NCBI GenBank assembly: GCA_964446585.1
Contig: CAYUPI010000032.1
Coordinates: forward strand, 3,261-67,260
Length of the DNA: 64,000 nucleotides
Direction: 5' to 3'
From: CAYUPI01 sp964446585
GTDB taxonomy: Bacteria; Verrucomicrobiota; Verrucomicrobiia; Limisphaerales; UBA8199
Position 1 is the first letter of the stretch, and each line of letters starts with the position of its first letter. The notes under the pieces are model-generated. The model was not told the origin of the DNA, ran no database searches, and saw only the letters and a list, made by a program, of their open reading frames with translations. Below are positions 42,690 through 51,406 of the stretch, one piece after another. Made by a program: the position numbers and the translations under genes.

Positions 42690-44438
42690 TTATTGCGTAC
42701 GGAGGACACGGAAGAGCGTGCTGCCACGGGCCGGGCTTACGGTGACGGAATCGCTGTATCCTGCAGCCGTCCGAGGGGAGCCAAAATTGCTCCACGTCAC
42801 AGCGTCCGTGGAAGATTGCACCTGGTAAACCAGGCCAGGTTGAGTGTTCCAGGAGAGTGTCACGCCGTGGGGCGCGGCGGTTACGTCCAAGCGGATGAGA
42901 TCATACGACCGGGCAAACAGATCGAAGCTGGTGCCGGCCACAAAAGACGACCAAACCACCAGAAACCGATTTAGGCCATCTGAGGCAATGGTCGGGTGAA
43001 TCTGCCGGCTGATCGTGGTGGTATTGACGCGGACCTCAACGCCGGCCAGGCCGCCATCACCCGTGAGGAACTGGCCGAACACGCCTTCGCGGGAAGAGTC
43101 CTGGCCCAGGCTGGTCCAGACCGCCAGATAATTCCTGCCCATGGCGCAGAGCCTGGGACCGAACTGGTCGCCGTAGCGCACCGTATTCAAACAAATGTCC
43201 CCACTGGCAGCCGTTCCATCTGAGTTGAAGACTCGCCCGAAAACGTCCCAACTGTTCGTCGATTTCGAGGTTTGAACAGGGGCGACGAGCACCCCATCCA
43301 GGCTGCCGGCGGTCAGCACGGGATCGTCCTTTTGACTCCAGGCAATCGCAAAACCGCCTTGCGGGGAACCGGCCACCACGGGGTTGGCGCAGATGTTCGT
43401 CGTGCTAGGGTTGACCGGAAACTCATTACCGACGGCGACACCGGAAGAATTGAAAAGCCGCGCGTAGATATCCACCGTTGAGGAGCCGCGCTGCAATTCA
43501 GAGACCCAAACGACGACGAAATTGGTGTTAGCCAGGGCCGTCACCGCCGGGGTGCGCTGATTTTTGGAAGTCCACTGGTTGATTTGAAACTCACCGCCCA
43601 ACTTCGCGCCGGCAGCCGAAAAGCGCTGTCCGAAAATTCCCTGCATGTCGCCATCCTGTCCATCACTGGACCAGACGACCACCACGCTGCCGTCCGCCAG
43701 CGTCGCCACGCCGGGATTGACCTGGAAGCTGCTGGTGTAGGTATTGACCCGGATGTCACTCGTGAAGAACGCTCCATTGGCATCGCAAAAGCGGGCGTAA
43801 ATCTTCTGAAACCCGAACCGGCCGCCCTGCCAGACGAAGACAGCACCGCCGTTCTTCAGCAACGCCACCTGCGGTTTTTCCTGATCCCCGGTGCTCGAGC
43901 TACTCGCCGCCGAACTGACCACGAAGGGCGACAGCGTCCGGGTGAGGCCGCTGCCCAAGCGTTGCGCCCGAATTCTCAGGCCGTAGTTGTTGACAGCATT
44001 GTCCTGCCAGACCAGAAAGCCGCCGTTGGCATTCACCGCCGCTTGCGGAGCGATCTGATCCCCGGCCAGCGCGCCTGCGATGACGTAATCATTGCCGCCA
44101 GGAGAAAAGGCATTCTGTCCCCAAGCCAGCAAAGGGACCGCCAGCAACCCGCAAAGCAGCGCAAGCCTTAGAGCGTATTTGGAAAATCCTCTTTCCCTCG
44201 TAGCAACCGAGGTAACGAGGCTCAAATTATCTTGGAAACCGGAGCTTTTCGCCGAGATCAGAGCCTCGTTACCTCGGCTGCTACGGTTTCTAAGACAGGC
44301 TCTTAGGGCAGCGCACAGCGGTGGTGAAATATGGTTAGTAGTCATTAGCAATGCCATGGAATCCCGGCCACGCTGCTTTGTGGAGCGGCCGGGAACCAGT
44401 GACAACCCCATAGCGTAACACAATTTTCGCAAAGTCAT
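42690..44438 (-). CDS. Secreted repeat protein with YxVQ...W...FRV C-terminus
   Basis: Up to 582 residues; the start is uncertain (44438 or an internal ATG at 44357). The signal peptide SKYALRLALLCGLLAVPLLAWGQN lies only after about residue 85, because palindromic element D is translated before it (RNRSSRGNEALISAKSS). The mature part has about seven copies of a 60-residue unit with W-S/Q and FGQRF/YARLF strands (FVWQGGRFGFQKIYARF, VVVWSSDGQDGDMQGIFGQRF, FVVVWVSELQRGSSTVDIYARLF, FAIAWSQKD, DVFGRVFNSDG, LAVWTSLGQDSSREGVFGQFL, FLVVWSSFVAG), consistent with a beta-propeller. It ends LVYQVQSSTDAVTWSNF...LFRVLRTQ. Located directly after the secretin gene. Confidence 0.8.
   Translation of the reverse strand: MTLRKLCYAMGLSLVPGRSTKQRGRDSMALLMTTNHISPPLCAALRACLRNRSSRGNEALISAKSSGFQDNLSLVTSVATRERGFSKYALRLALLCGLLAVPLLAWGQNAFSPGGNDYVIAGALAGDQIAPQAAVNANGGFLVWQDNAVNNYGLRIRAQRLGSGLTRTLSPFVVSSAASSSSTGDQEKPQVALLKNGGAVFVWQGGRFGFQKIYARFCDANGAFFTSDIRVNTYTSSFQVNPGVATLADGSVVVVWSSDGQDGDMQGIFGQRFSAAGAKLGGEFQINQWTSKNQRTPAVTALANTNFVVVWVSELQRGSSTVDIYARLFNSSGVAVGNEFPVNPSTTNICANPVVAGSPQGGFAIAWSQKDDPVLTAGSLDGVLVAPVQTSKSTNSWDVFGRVFNSDGTAASGDICLNTVRYGDQFGPRLCAMGRNYLAVWTSLGQDSSREGVFGQFLTGDGGLAGVEVRVNTTTISRQIHPTIASDGLNRFLVVWSSFVAGTSFDLFARSYDLIRLDVTAAPHGVTLSWNTQPGLVYQVQSSTDAVTWSNFGSPRTAAGYSDSVTVSPARGSTLFRVLRTQ
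44168..44306. repeat. 139-bp palindromic element D in a coding 5' end
   Basis: Core arms 44200-44223 (GTAGCAACCGAGGTAACGAG...) and 44261-44284 match at 23 of 24 bases. Short outer ends TTAGAGC (44169-) and GCTCTTAG (44299-44306) are near-inverted. The left-end word CTTAGAGCGT also occurs at 42520, beside element C. Confidence 0.88.
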
Positions 44439-44494
44439 ATCGGCTTACAAACGATTTGCTGGTTCAGGCCGCGTTTTCCTGGAACAAAAGCTGA

Positions 44495-47200
44495 TTAATG
44501 CGTCGAAATCGTAACGGGCGTTTGTTGTGGAATCCCCGCCTGGGCGAAAGGCATTTCGTCCTCGGAATGAAGCCGATTGCCCGCCGGATCAATGATCGTG
44601 GGGGTCACAAAAATCACCAGGTTCTTCTTCTTGGTCGAGCTGGCTTCGCTGCGGAAGAAGCGGCCCAGCAAGGGGAGATCGCCCAGCACCGGCACCTTGT
44701 CCTTAATCTTGGTCACGTCTTCAGTGATCAACCCGCCCAGCACGACAGTCTGGCCATCCCATACGATGGTGCTGGTAGTGACCTGGCGTACGCGCAGGTG
44801 CGGCAAGGGGAGCTGGCCGGTAATCGGGATGGCCGCCCCACCGGCGCCACCGCTCACGGACTGGGCCTGCGGGACAAACCCGCCCGGATCATCATACCCG
44901 AGAAACTCGGTGATGGTGGGAATGATTGTCATCTGAATCGTGAAACCATCCGCCGAAACATAGGGGATCACGTCCAGGGTCGGGCCGAAGGGTTGGATTT
45001 CAGTAGTATAGTTGAGCGTGGTGCCCACCGCGCCGGCGCTGGTGGTGCCCGCCAAGGTGCCGCCGCCGCCCGTGCCGGTCTGGTTCAAGTTCGGAGCAGT
45101 GACAATCGTCCGCAGATCGACGACCTGGATTTCCGTTTGGCGGCCGCTGAGCGTCGTCACGGAGGATTCGTTAAGCAGGTCAACTCCGTCCCGCTGCTCC
45201 AGCGCGTGCACGACCACCTTGAATTGTGGGTCGGTCAAGATGCTGGTGAAGCTGCCGACCACCGGGACCGTCGTGGCGCCGCCGGGTGCGGTCAGATTGC
45301 GCAGGCCGGTGGTGAGCAACTGATCGGTTGTGGAAGGAGCGATCGAAGTGCCATTGGCAAGACTGCCAGGAAAGCTCCCTTCCGGATTAGCCGTCGAGGG
45401 TGCTCCGGTGAAAGTGGGCTGGGTGCCACCGGACAGGGCCGCTCGGCCGTTATTCACCAACACGTTGCCCAGGTACCAATCGAAGCCCAATGCGCGCGAG
45501 TCGTTTTGCGTCACCTCGACGAACTTGGCTTTAATGTTCACTTGCGGTGGCGCGACATTGAGGGTCTGCATGGCCATCTCGATGATGTCCAGATCCTGCA
45601 AGGTGGCCCGGACCAGCAAGGTGCCTTCGCGATCGTTGAAAAAGACGCTCTTAGGCGGAGTGAGATCAACGCCCAGGGTGGTAAAGAAGTCGCGCACGAG
45701 CACGCTAACGGTTTCCATCAGGTTTGTGCGCGTCACGCTTCTGACGCCGTTACCCTGGCCGGTGCCGCCGCCCCCACCGGCCGCGCCCCCAACGCCGCTC
45801 CCACCGGCCCCAACGCCACTCGAAAGCTGAACCCGCGGCACCGTTAGCAGACCGCCGCCCTGGCCGCCAGCGCCGCCAGCGCCGCCGCCACTGACGCCTC
45901 CACCACCGCCACCGCCGCCGCCGCCCGAACTGGTCGTAATCGCGCCAAACGGAAAGCCGATGACGCTTTCCAGGCCCTGATAAAACGTATTCGGGTCCAC
46001 CTTGAATAGGCGGAGGAACAGTTGCGCCGCTTCGCGGCTTCTGATGGAAAAGACCACGGCGTAGTCTTCGATCGAGTATTTGATGGACTTATCGGCGACC
46101 TTAATGATGGCATCCAGCAAGTCCGCCATTCGGACATCGGTGAGGCTGACCTTAATGAGCGTCGCGCCGACGTCCACAGGTTCGGCCGGGGCCGCAGCAG
46201 CGACCGGCAGGCCAGTGGTGGGATCGATCGCCGGTGCCGCGCCCGCCGCACTTGCCTCCGCATTGGGATTGATAATGAAATTGATGCCGCGCTTGTCCGG
46301 ATCGCGCTTTTTGGCCTCATCGTTGAGATCTTTGAGAACTTCACTCAATGGCAGACCGTCCCAGGCTTTATCGAGCCGGATGCGATTGAGTTTATCAACG
46401 ATGAGTTGCCGGCCTTTGCTGGTGTTGATCAGATTGGTTCGGGCGTAGAGGTTGGGGAAAGGAAGCAAATCGCGTTTAGCCGGCGTGGACCACGCTTCCT
46501 CGAGCTCGACCAGGCCCTGCCGGGAAGTAATGTCGCGCCGATCTAGCGCCTCGCCGAAACGGGCTTCACGAATGAGATTCAGATAATAGGTCGCCGCTGA
46601 GTTGAGCGGATCGTCCTTGAGCGCCAGTCTTAGCTTCCTTTCGGCTTCGTCCAATTTGCCCATTTCAAACAGAAGCCGGCCATCCTGGACCAGCGTGCCG
46701 ACCTCGGCTTTCTGCTTGATGATCTGCGGCACCTTGGCGGTGACTTCTTCGCTGGGGATTTTGCCCGCCTGTTCCTTGAGCATTTTGTTGTTTCGATCCC
46801 TGAAATCGAGCGCCTGGGCGTTGGTCGGATCCACGCGGAGCAAATCGTCAACCTGCTTTTTGGCCTCGCGCAAGTTGCCGCGGCGCTGGGCTGCTTCTGC
46901 CAGAGGCAGCCGGACCTGCGCAAGTCCCACCTGGGTCTGCTCCCTTTCGGCATCGACTGCGGGGCCGACGGTTTCGATCAGCGCCCAGGCCTCATCGTAG
47001 AGTGTGCCGGCGGTAACCAAATCTCCGCGGTCGAAGGCGGTCTGGGCGGCCGTCAGCTTTTCGCGCAGGCTAATGCGGGCGGCCTGGCGGCGAATGCCTT
47101 CATTCACGGCCTGGTCCCCCGCACTGACCTGGGCGCGGGACAGGCCGGCAGACGCCAGCAACAGAGTAAATGCAAGTGTTAGGGTTGCAGCTTTCATCAT
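44495..47200 (-). CDS. Amuc_1098-like secretin with N-terminal TPR-type domain
   Basis: 901 residues, signal peptide MMKAATLTLAFTLLLASAGLSRAQ. Residues about 45-210 are helical TPR-like (AQTAFDRGDLVTAGTLYDEAWALIE, REAKKQVDDLLRVDPTNAQALDFRDRN, LDEAERKLRLALKDDPLNSAATYYLNLIREA). N0-type domain about 290-410 (VSLTDVRMADLLDAIIKVADKSIKYSIEDYAVVFSIR), a poly-Gly loop (ten consecutive Gly), an N1-like domain (SVFFNDREGTLLVRATLQDLDIIEMAMQTLN) and a full secretin domain with NIKAKFVEVTQND, LLNESSVTTLSGRQTEIQVVD, WDGQTVVLGGLITED, VPVLGDLPLLGRFFRS and NLVIFVTPTIIDPAG. Outer-membrane pore of the second machine; the gene order matches the Akkermansia Amuc_1098-1101 cluster. Confidence 0.92.
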   Translation of the reverse strand: MMKAATLTLAFTLLLASAGLSRAQVSAGDQAVNEGIRRQAARISLREKLTAAQTAFDRGDLVTAGTLYDEAWALIETVGPAVDAEREQTQVGLAQVRLPLAEAAQRRGNLREAKKQVDDLLRVDPTNAQALDFRDRNNKMLKEQAGKIPSEEVTAKVPQIIKQKAEVGTLVQDGRLLFEMGKLDEAERKLRLALKDDPLNSAATYYLNLIREARFGEALDRRDITSRQGLVELEEAWSTPAKRDLLPFPNLYARTNLINTSKGRQLIVDKLNRIRLDKAWDGLPLSEVLKDLNDEAKKRDPDKRGINFIINPNAEASAAGAAPAIDPTTGLPVAAAAPAEPVDVGATLIKVSLTDVRMADLLDAIIKVADKSIKYSIEDYAVVFSIRSREAAQLFLRLFKVDPNTFYQGLESVIGFPFGAITTSSGGGGGGGGGGVSGGGAGGAGGQGGGLLTVPRVQLSSGVGAGGSGVGGAAGGGGGTGQGNGVRSVTRTNLMETVSVLVRDFFTTLGVDLTPPKSVFFNDREGTLLVRATLQDLDIIEMAMQTLNVAPPQVNIKAKFVEVTQNDSRALGFDWYLGNVLVNNGRAALSGGTQPTFTGAPSTANPEGSFPGSLANGTSIAPSTTDQLLTTGLRNLTAPGGATTVPVVGSFTSILTDPQFKVVVHALEQRDGVDLLNESSVTTLSGRQTEIQVVDLRTIVTAPNLNQTGTGGGGTLAGTTSAGAVGTTLNYTTEIQPFGPTLDVIPYVSADGFTIQMTIIPTITEFLGYDDPGGFVPQAQSVSGGAGGAAIPITGQLPLPHLRVRQVTTSTIVWDGQTVVLGGLITEDVTKIKDKVPVLGDLPLLGRFFRSEASSTKKKNLVIFVTPTIIDPAGNRLHSEDEMPFAQAGIPQQTPVTISTH

Positions 47201-47251
47201 GGGTGGTGGTGTTGGCTGGAGCTTAAAAGCGGTTCAGAATCAAGGCATGGT

Positions 47252-48073
47252 TCAGAGTGAGGCGTTTGGATTACCGGCAGGAGTTGGGTTGACGGGAATG
47301 GGCCATTTCTTCTGATTCGATTTGGCGGACAATACAACTTCGTTTTGGAGAATGGCAACGATATTGTATTCCTCGCCGTTGAACATCAGCGGAGGGGAGC
47401 CGACGCGTTTGCCGGCCCAGGTTTTGTTCTCCGGCGCGTATTTCAAATCCGCCATGTAACCATCGATGCGCTTGAAGGGCACGTCTTTGGTGACCACGGC
47501 CGTCTCGCCCGTGTCGTTCAGCTCCAACGTCAGCTTGGTCGGATCTTCGACCGGACCTTCGACTTTGCGCAGAACAAACGTGTCAGTCTTATCGTTGAGC
47601 TTGCAATAGTTGCCTTTTTTGACCCGCTGCGACGGCTGCACCGCAGCCTCTTTTTGCACGCCGATCACGTATCGCGCGCCGGAGTCCGACATGTTCACAT
47701 TATCGAGGGAAATAATCAGATAAAGCGGCGTCAGCTTCGTGACGGCGACCGCCTTCGGTCCGATGTGCGTGTCATCATATTTGATCAGATGGCCATCCGC
47801 CGCCTTTTGCCACGGCATCGGGTTGAACAACCGGTGCGTGGTCGAGAAATCAATCACCACCGGGCTGGTCACGCGCTTGAGGGCGGCCTCCGCCACGGTC
47901 AAGTCCAGGTTCGTCAGCGGCTTGACGCTGCGCGGGATCAAACCCTCGCGCTTGGCTCGCAAGCTCTCCCGCTCGCTGGCGACTTTCAGAGGGATAAAGG
48001 CCACGGCCACCGCCAGCCCCAACAGCACGATGCCGAGGATGAGCTTTTCGTAATGTCGCTTGAGAAACTCCAT
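47252..48073 (-). CDS. Amuc_1099-like membrane-anchored pilus-cluster protein
   Basis: 273 residues. One N-terminal membrane helix (LILGIVLLGLAVAVAFIPL, residues 11-29) and a periplasmic part: VVIDFSTTHRLFNPMPWQKAADGHLIKYDDTHIGPKAVAVTKLTPLYLIISLDNV, VQPSQRVKKGNYCKLNDKTDTFVLRKVEGPVEDPTKLTLELNDTG, MFNGEEYNIVAILQNEVVLSAKSNQKKWPI. Short beta-rich domains of this type are like PilP. Starts immediately after the Amuc_1100-like stop. Assigned by position and general architecture. Confidence 0.72.
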   Translation of the reverse strand: MEFLKRHYEKLILGIVLLGLAVAVAFIPLKVASERESLRAKREGLIPRSVKPLTNLDLTVAEAALKRVTSPVVIDFSTTHRLFNPMPWQKAADGHLIKYDDTHIGPKAVAVTKLTPLYLIISLDNVNMSDSGARYVIGVQKEAAVQPSQRVKKGNYCKLNDKTDTFVLRKVEGPVEDPTKLTLELNDTGETAVVTKDVPFKRIDGYMADLKYAPENKTWAGKRVGSPPLMFNGEEYNIVAILQNEVVLSAKSNQKKWPIPVNPTPAGNPNASL

Positions 48074-48074
48074 A

Positions 48075-49109
48075 TTACTTAGTAGGCAGAAGTTTCACGA
48101 CGTTGACACCGAGAGTGACGATTAACTGACGCTCATCCAACACGGTTTGCAAGCCGCCCTTGCTCGGTGCCGGCTGCGCGACGGGCACCGATGCCACCGG
48201 CTGAGGCAGAGGCTGCGGGGCAGCCGTCGGCGGACGCTTACCCGGGCCCAGGCCATAGCGCGCGCGGAAGCGGTCTTCCACGTTTTTGGATGACGGTGGA
48301 GGGATCGGTGGCGCTATTGGCTGCACGTAACTCGGCGCTGGAGTGGGTTCGGGCGCATTTTCGGGAGCCGGGGCCAGCCCGACATTGATCGTTTTGATCA
48401 CCAGCCCGTAAGGCGAACTGGAAATACCGCCCAAGGCTGCCGCCAACTCGGGCGTGAAGCAGCGGAACTTGACTTCGTAAGGGGTTAGGATAGCGAGCTG
48501 ATTGGTGACCGACTTTTCGTTGAGATAGTCCGAGAGCGGCCCGGTGAGGTCCTCGGGCGCGACGCGCTCACGGCGCACATAATCCAGCCCATTAATCCGT
48601 GCCTGGAACAACGCGTCACAGATGGCTTTGACCTCGCCCAATTGCGCCGCGAGCGGCTCGAGGCTCCCGGGGCTGAACTTCATCTGGAGCCGTTGGGACG
48701 CGAAGGAAAAACTGTAGTCGTTCGGCAACCCGATGCTCGAGTTCGTAGCGGTCTTTTGCAACTGGTCGATGGTGTGACGCAGGGCGCTGATGAAATCCTC
48801 CCCGGCAACTTTCGGTCCTTCGGGCAGGCTGGGGATCGCCTGGAAGCCTTTGCGGGCCTTCCCAATGACTTCTTTCAATTGCTCCTGCTGCTGCTTGGCC
48901 AGCGCGACATTGTCGCTGTGTGGAGGCCGGCCGGGATGCGGATTCTGGTGGTTCAACGAATCCATCTTGGAGTATTGTTCGTTGAGCTTGTCCACGATTT
49001 CCGTGTTGCTTTTCAAGGCCGAGTAAAAATACCAGCCTGCTCCACCGAGCAACGCCAGCGCCACCAGGCTCCCAATGACGAAGTACAAATTGCGCTTAAT
49101 CCAGTCCAT
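48075..49109 (-). CDS. Amuc_1100-family pilus-associated membrane protein
   Basis: 344 residues. MDWIKRNLYFVIGSLVALALLGGAGWYFYSALKSNTEIVDKLNEQYSKMDSL: one membrane helix and a coiled coil; then ALAKQQQEQLKEVIGKARKGFQAI and SFSFASQRLQMKFSPGSLEPLAAQLGEVKAICDALFQARINGLDYVRRE. The layout is PilO-like and matches Amuc_1100. The C-terminal half has a Pro-rich linker and the motif VEDRFRARYGLGPGKRPP, which recurs in the neighbouring PilM-like protein. It starts 1 bp after the PilM-like stop. Amuc_1100 of Akkermansia is studied as a host-interacting membrane protein, but the role of the family in pilus assembly is inferred. Confidence 0.85.
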   Translation of the reverse strand: MDWIKRNLYFVIGSLVALALLGGAGWYFYSALKSNTEIVDKLNEQYSKMDSLNHQNPHPGRPPHSDNVALAKQQQEQLKEVIGKARKGFQAIPSLPEGPKVAGEDFISALRHTIDQLQKTATNSSIGLPNDYSFSFASQRLQMKFSPGSLEPLAAQLGEVKAICDALFQARINGLDYVRRERVAPEDLTGPLSDYLNEKSVTNQLAILTPYEVKFRCFTPELAAALGGISSSPYGLVIKTINVGLAPAPENAPEPTPAPSYVQPIAPPIPPPSSKNVEDRFRARYGLGPGKRPPTAAPQPLPQPVASVPVAQPAPSKGGLQTVLDERQLIVTLGVNVVKLLPTK

Positions 49110-49110
49110 A

Positions 49111-51003
49111 CTACAGCTTGAGAGGCCGTTTCAGCTTGACCAGCATGCGGAAACTAAACACTCCGGGCGGCTCGTCAGTCGAGATGCCCGCGGCGAAATC
49201 GGTTTCCTCGTCAAACATCGGATCGCCCCGCAGCTCAGAGCGGACGGCGAAGGCCAATTCACTGTTGGCCGAGGGCGAGACGGAGGTCAAACTCACCGCC
49301 TTGAAGGTGATATCAATGGTGGCCAGTTCATTCGTATCGCCCTTCTTCCTCGGTGAGACCGCCGTGGCGTCCGCGGCCGGGGCTTCCGGTGGCGGCGCCT
49401 CGGGCGCGGGCGGTCTCTTGTCCAATCCATAGCGCGCGCGGAATCTCGCCATTTCGGCGCTGACCGCGCCGCCGCCTGGCTGACCTGCCGGCGAAGCCGC
49501 ATTCGGGTCGAAGGCAGGAGCTTCTCCTTCGGCGCCTTCGGGCGTCGTGATCATTCGCTCGATCCAGACGCCTGCATCAGTGCGGAACTTGCTCTTTGCC
49601 CCCGTCTCGACCCGAGTCAAAACGTTGCGCAATTCCGTCAGCACATCCGCCCAATAATACTGGGCGTTGATCCAGTCCACCACCTGATCGACGTCCTTCT
49701 GAGTCTTTTTGAGGTTGTTAAAGGCAGTCTTGAACAGTTCGGCGCGGGTCTCGTCTGGTCGCACCTCCTCAACGGTTTTGTCCAACTCCTTGCGCCGTAC
49801 GTCAGCCAACTGGGCGAAAATGAAACCCATCGCCGCGACGACGGCCACCAGGCTGAAAACCGTGGCGATGAAGTATGGTTTCTTTTGGTTGAAGGCCTGC
49901 CATTTGAGCGTGCTCTCCGGCATCAGATTGAGCTCAACCGGGCAGTGCGCCAGGTTCCGCAGACCCAATCCGATGACTTCGCCCATCGAATGGGCCACGC
50001 GCGCGAGATCCTCCAGATTGATGGCGGGATCGATTTGGACGTTGCGCAGCGGGTTGAAAAACTCGACGGGCACATTGAGTTTCTCGGCGAAGAACTGCGC
50101 CGTGTACGGCATGATCGAAGCGCCACCCGACAAGAACAGGCGTTGCGGGGCGGAGCCGCCCTGCTGGCCGCGGTAAAACTGCATCGTCTGGTTGACCTGA
50201 ATATGGAGGCGCGTCATGAACTGGCGCGCAATCTTCGAGATCGCCGCCTGGTGCGGATTCTCCGGCTCCTCGTAAGCGCCACCGAGGCTCACAAATCCCT
50301 CCTCGATCTTCAGCTTCTCGGCCGCGTCATACTTCAGCTTGGATTCATTGGCGAAATCCTGCGTGATCGAATTCGCGCCCAGGTTGATGCTGCGCGAGAA
50401 GACTTTGCCTTTCTCGAAAAAGAGCAGGTTGCTGGTCTTGGCGCCTATGTCGAGCAGAGCCGTGCAGTCATCCAGATCGCCGTAATTGTAGCGGAAAGCA
50501 TTGCACAAGGCGGCCGGCGAAACATCTGCTACCTGGAGGGACAGCCCGGCGGATTCGGTGACACGGAAAAGGCCCTCAACGATATCCGCCTTGATGGCTA
50601 CGAGGAGCACCTCCAATTCGCCTCCTGGGGTCGAGCCCAGGATTTGGTAATCCCATACGACTTCAGCCAGCGGGAAAGGGACGTTTTGTTGGGCTTCGTA
50701 CTGGATGATCTGCGTGACTTTGCCCGCGTCCACTGGCGGCAATTTGACGAATTTTGAGAAGACATGGAATCCCGGCGCGCAGACATTGACGTGCTTGGAT
50801 CTGACGCCTTTTTCGGCCAACATTCCCTGCAAGGCCTTGAGGATCGTGGCTTCACGCGTGGTTTCCTGTGCGCCTTCGGCCCCCAATGATTTGATGCCAA
50901 ACTGTTTCAGGCGCAGGCCGCCTGCCTCGTTGACTTCAAACTCGGCCAGCTTGAGACTCCCCGCCCCAAAATCCACTGCCAGAAATGACTTCGTATTCAG
51001 CAT
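49111..51003 (-). CDS. pilM: PilM-like actin-fold protein fused to PilN-like domain (Amuc_1101-like)
   Basis: 630 residues. N-terminal PilM actin fold: FLAVDFGAGSLKLAEFEV, LPPVDAGKVTQIIQYEAQQNVPFPLAEVVWDYQIL, LLVAIKADIVEGLFRVTESAGLSLQVADVSPAALCNAFRYN, TALLDIGAKTSNLLFFEKGKVFSRSINLGANSITQDFANE, LFLSGGASIMPYTAQFFAEKLNVPVEFFNPLRNVQID. Then one membrane helix (PYFIATVFSLVAVVAAMGFIFAQLADVRR, about 378-405), a coiled coil and a periplasmic PilN/GspL-like part. Near the C-terminus AEMARFRARYGLDKRPPAPEAP repeats a motif of the neighbouring Amuc_1100-like protein. It heads an operon with Amuc_1100-like, Amuc_1099-like and the secretin. Confidence 0.9.
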   Translation of the reverse strand: MLNTKSFLAVDFGAGSLKLAEFEVNEAGGLRLKQFGIKSLGAEGAQETTREATILKALQGMLAEKGVRSKHVNVCAPGFHVFSKFVKLPPVDAGKVTQIIQYEAQQNVPFPLAEVVWDYQILGSTPGGELEVLLVAIKADIVEGLFRVTESAGLSLQVADVSPAALCNAFRYNYGDLDDCTALLDIGAKTSNLLFFEKGKVFSRSINLGANSITQDFANESKLKYDAAEKLKIEEGFVSLGGAYEEPENPHQAAISKIARQFMTRLHIQVNQTMQFYRGQQGGSAPQRLFLSGGASIMPYTAQFFAEKLNVPVEFFNPLRNVQIDPAINLEDLARVAHSMGEVIGLGLRNLAHCPVELNLMPESTLKWQAFNQKKPYFIATVFSLVAVVAAMGFIFAQLADVRRKELDKTVEEVRPDETRAELFKTAFNNLKKTQKDVDQVVDWINAQYYWADVLTELRNVLTRVETGAKSKFRTDAGVWIERMITTPEGAEGEAPAFDPNAASPAGQPGGGAVSAEMARFRARYGLDKRPPAPEAPPPEAPAADATAVSPRKKGDTNELATIDITFKAVSLTSVSPSANSELAFAVRSELRGDPMFDEETDFAAGISTDEPPGVFSFRMLVKLKRPLKL

Positions 51004-51406
51004 TTACTCTCTTGGCACAGCCAGGAATGTTTCCGCCCGAATGCGGGTCCAGCATTGGCGTAGTACATCGTCGTTAATGGAATTCCTCCAACCCGTCAAA
51101 TAAAAAACTGAAAAAGGTACGAAACGAGACCTCCTGACTGAAGAAAAAACAAGGTCTTGTCACCAGCGATCCGGAGTCCATTCAAATGCAGGAACCCGCT
51201 GGCGCTCGAGTTTTGAACGGAGTGCTCCCGTCCTCGGGCGCAGCGACGAACGCTACCTCGAGAGCCCTGGATCGCTCGGCGCGGAACGGAGTATGCTGAG
51301 TTTGCTGCGCCCGAGAACAGCCGCGCTCCGCCACGAAAGACTGAGGCCTCACATTTCCCGGGAGCTTTGGCTTGCGCAGACCGCCCGCTTCGGAGCATGG
51401 TGAGTC
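51004..51406. other. Divergent intergenic region between pilM and the HisKA-like gene
   Basis: 403 bp containing palindromic element B (51218-51330). The about 215 bp next to pilM (51004-51217) hold no gene and could carry its promoter, though I see no clear boxes. Confidence 0.55.
51218..51330. repeat. 113-bp palindromic element B
   Basis: Arms 51218-51244 (CGGAGTGCTCCCGTCCTCGG...) and 51304-51330 (GCTGCGCCCGAGAACAGCCG...) match at 22 of 27 positions. Same total length and arm ends as element A; centres differ in sequence. Confidence 0.88.
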
